Shown here in pieces: positions 63,140 to 64,000 of a stretch of 64,000 nucleotides of DNA; position 1 is the first letter of the stretch, and every line of letters begins with the position of its first letter. A program made the position numbers and the translations under genes. Location: contig CM076944.1 of the NCBI GenBank assembly GCA_039566865.1, positions 15,212,501-15,276,500 on the forward strand, written 5' to 3'. The stretch comes from Aurelia coerulea. Taxonomy: Eukaryota > Cnidaria > Scyphozoa > Semaeostomeae > Ulmaridae. Under the pieces are notes generated by a model. The model did no database searches. It had not been told where the DNA came from and saw only the letters and a program-made list of their open reading frames with translations.

Positions 63140-64000
63140 GAAAAATATTGTGTTAAAAGATGTGACAAAAATCTATTGTGCACAAAATGTATAACAATGA
63201 AAGCAAATTAAACATTAAGTGCAAAGTTGTCAGCTTACCATATTTTTTCAAGATGTTATGAGGTAAACTTTAGCACAAAATATGACAATTTATGTTGTAA
63301 AATGTTAGGAAGATCTATTTGATAAAGTAATTGTTTTGTCGGCCAATCTTGGACTGAAACAGTAAAAAGCTTCTTCGCACTTAAATCCTACCAACAATAT
63401 TATGAAGACAGCACATAACACTCATAACCTAACAGATGGACTGTGCACAACAAAGTGTAGACAGCAATATCATATCTACAAGATGAAAATAAATAATGCA
63501 GTATTCATCTGGGAAATTTTTCAAATCATCCATTGCCATTCTTCCAGAAGTGAACAAAGCACATTTTTACAAGCATGAACAAATGAAGAGTTTGATTGTG
63601 AAAAGTAACTCCATTCATATATCAAAAATTTAAGGCAGCTATCATTTTCTTGATTGATTTTCAACCCCTCCCAAACTGAGAACATTCAGCCAAAGCAAAT
63701 TCCACTTAAAATGGATATCACTTTCAGCATCATGTGGTTCAGTTCAAAACCCTCAAATAATTGTTGGTTACTGAAACAATCAAGGAGTTATTTTCATGAT
63801 CAAACATTGTAATTATTGACATTGTGAATTGATATGGACACAAGATATGATTTCATATACCTCAAAGGGAAGCCAATAATCAATTTGGAAAAACAAGGAA
63901 AACAAAGATAGTAGTTTCTCAGGGCTTTTCCTGAGAATTTTGGAAGGCTTTCAAATTATTGACTGCAAGACTTCTTCAAATTCTTTATGCTGTTGTAGCA
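63140..64000. other. No gene seen
   Basis: AT-rich sequence, presumably intron of the minus-strand gene at 62654-63125. Confidence 0.4.

Overview
This window is a transposon-dense stretch of an invertebrate animal genome. It has split exons with GT/AG borders, short intron-bearing gene fragments, very many (ATT)n tracts, and a mixture of CR1-like LINEs, restriction-like-endonuclease (RLE) LINEs, a BEL/Pao LTR element, Penelope-like (PLE) and DIRS-like remnants, and TA-, TAA- and 8-bp-flanked MITEs. That mixture suits a cnidarian, probably an anthozoan, but this is inference; no diagnostic host gene fixes the species.

Layout. 1-3981 is a decayed CR1-like LINE (+) with a 2A-like (StopGo) peptide at its N terminus. 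4351-6610 holds two minus-strand LINE tails. 7015-7446 is a palindromic MITE with a TAA target duplication. 8040-8294 is a DIRS/Ngaro-type reverse transcriptase scrap. Two well supported exons (24681-24803, 28215-28299) and one possible first exon (11143-11199) belong to a 3-hydroxyisobutyryl-CoA hydrolase (HIBCH)-like gene on the + strand. If the first exon is right, its first intron carries a complete, very young BEL/Pao element (13040-20798; TGCTG duplications; LTRs differing by one base). That element has one 2151-codon ORF, eight 141-bp repeats in gag, and an apparent in-frame deletion at the RNase H/integrase border.

28973-31072 has a LINE scrap and a PLE tail with a GIY-YIG domain and a hammerhead-like motif. 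31882-35376 is an intact RLE LINE (1043 codons) between 140-bp direct repeats. 35379-47362 and 54010-60284 are a nested pile of minus-strand RLE LINEs of the NeSL/R4-Dong sort, whose copies are bounded on both sides by (ATT)n where both ends can be seen. One is split by a 3.35-kb unidentified insert with 10-bp duplications, one by a mariner-type foldback MITE, and one by a CR1-like LINE whose RT core is deleted in frame.

The most unusual unit is 48416-52835: a 4.4-kb DNA transposon with 92-bp terminal inverted repeats and an 8-bp duplication (GAATTGTG). Its only recognisable gene is a decayed, intron-containing RecQ-family helicase.

The right edge has a 146-bp tandem repeat, a hAT-type MITE with an 8-bp duplication, and a TA-flanked MITE abutting the last exon of an unknown multi-exon gene on the minus strand.

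Host coding content is small (HIBCH, the 48106 exon candidate, the 62716-63125 gene). Most reading frames belong to mobile elements, and several are frameshifted.
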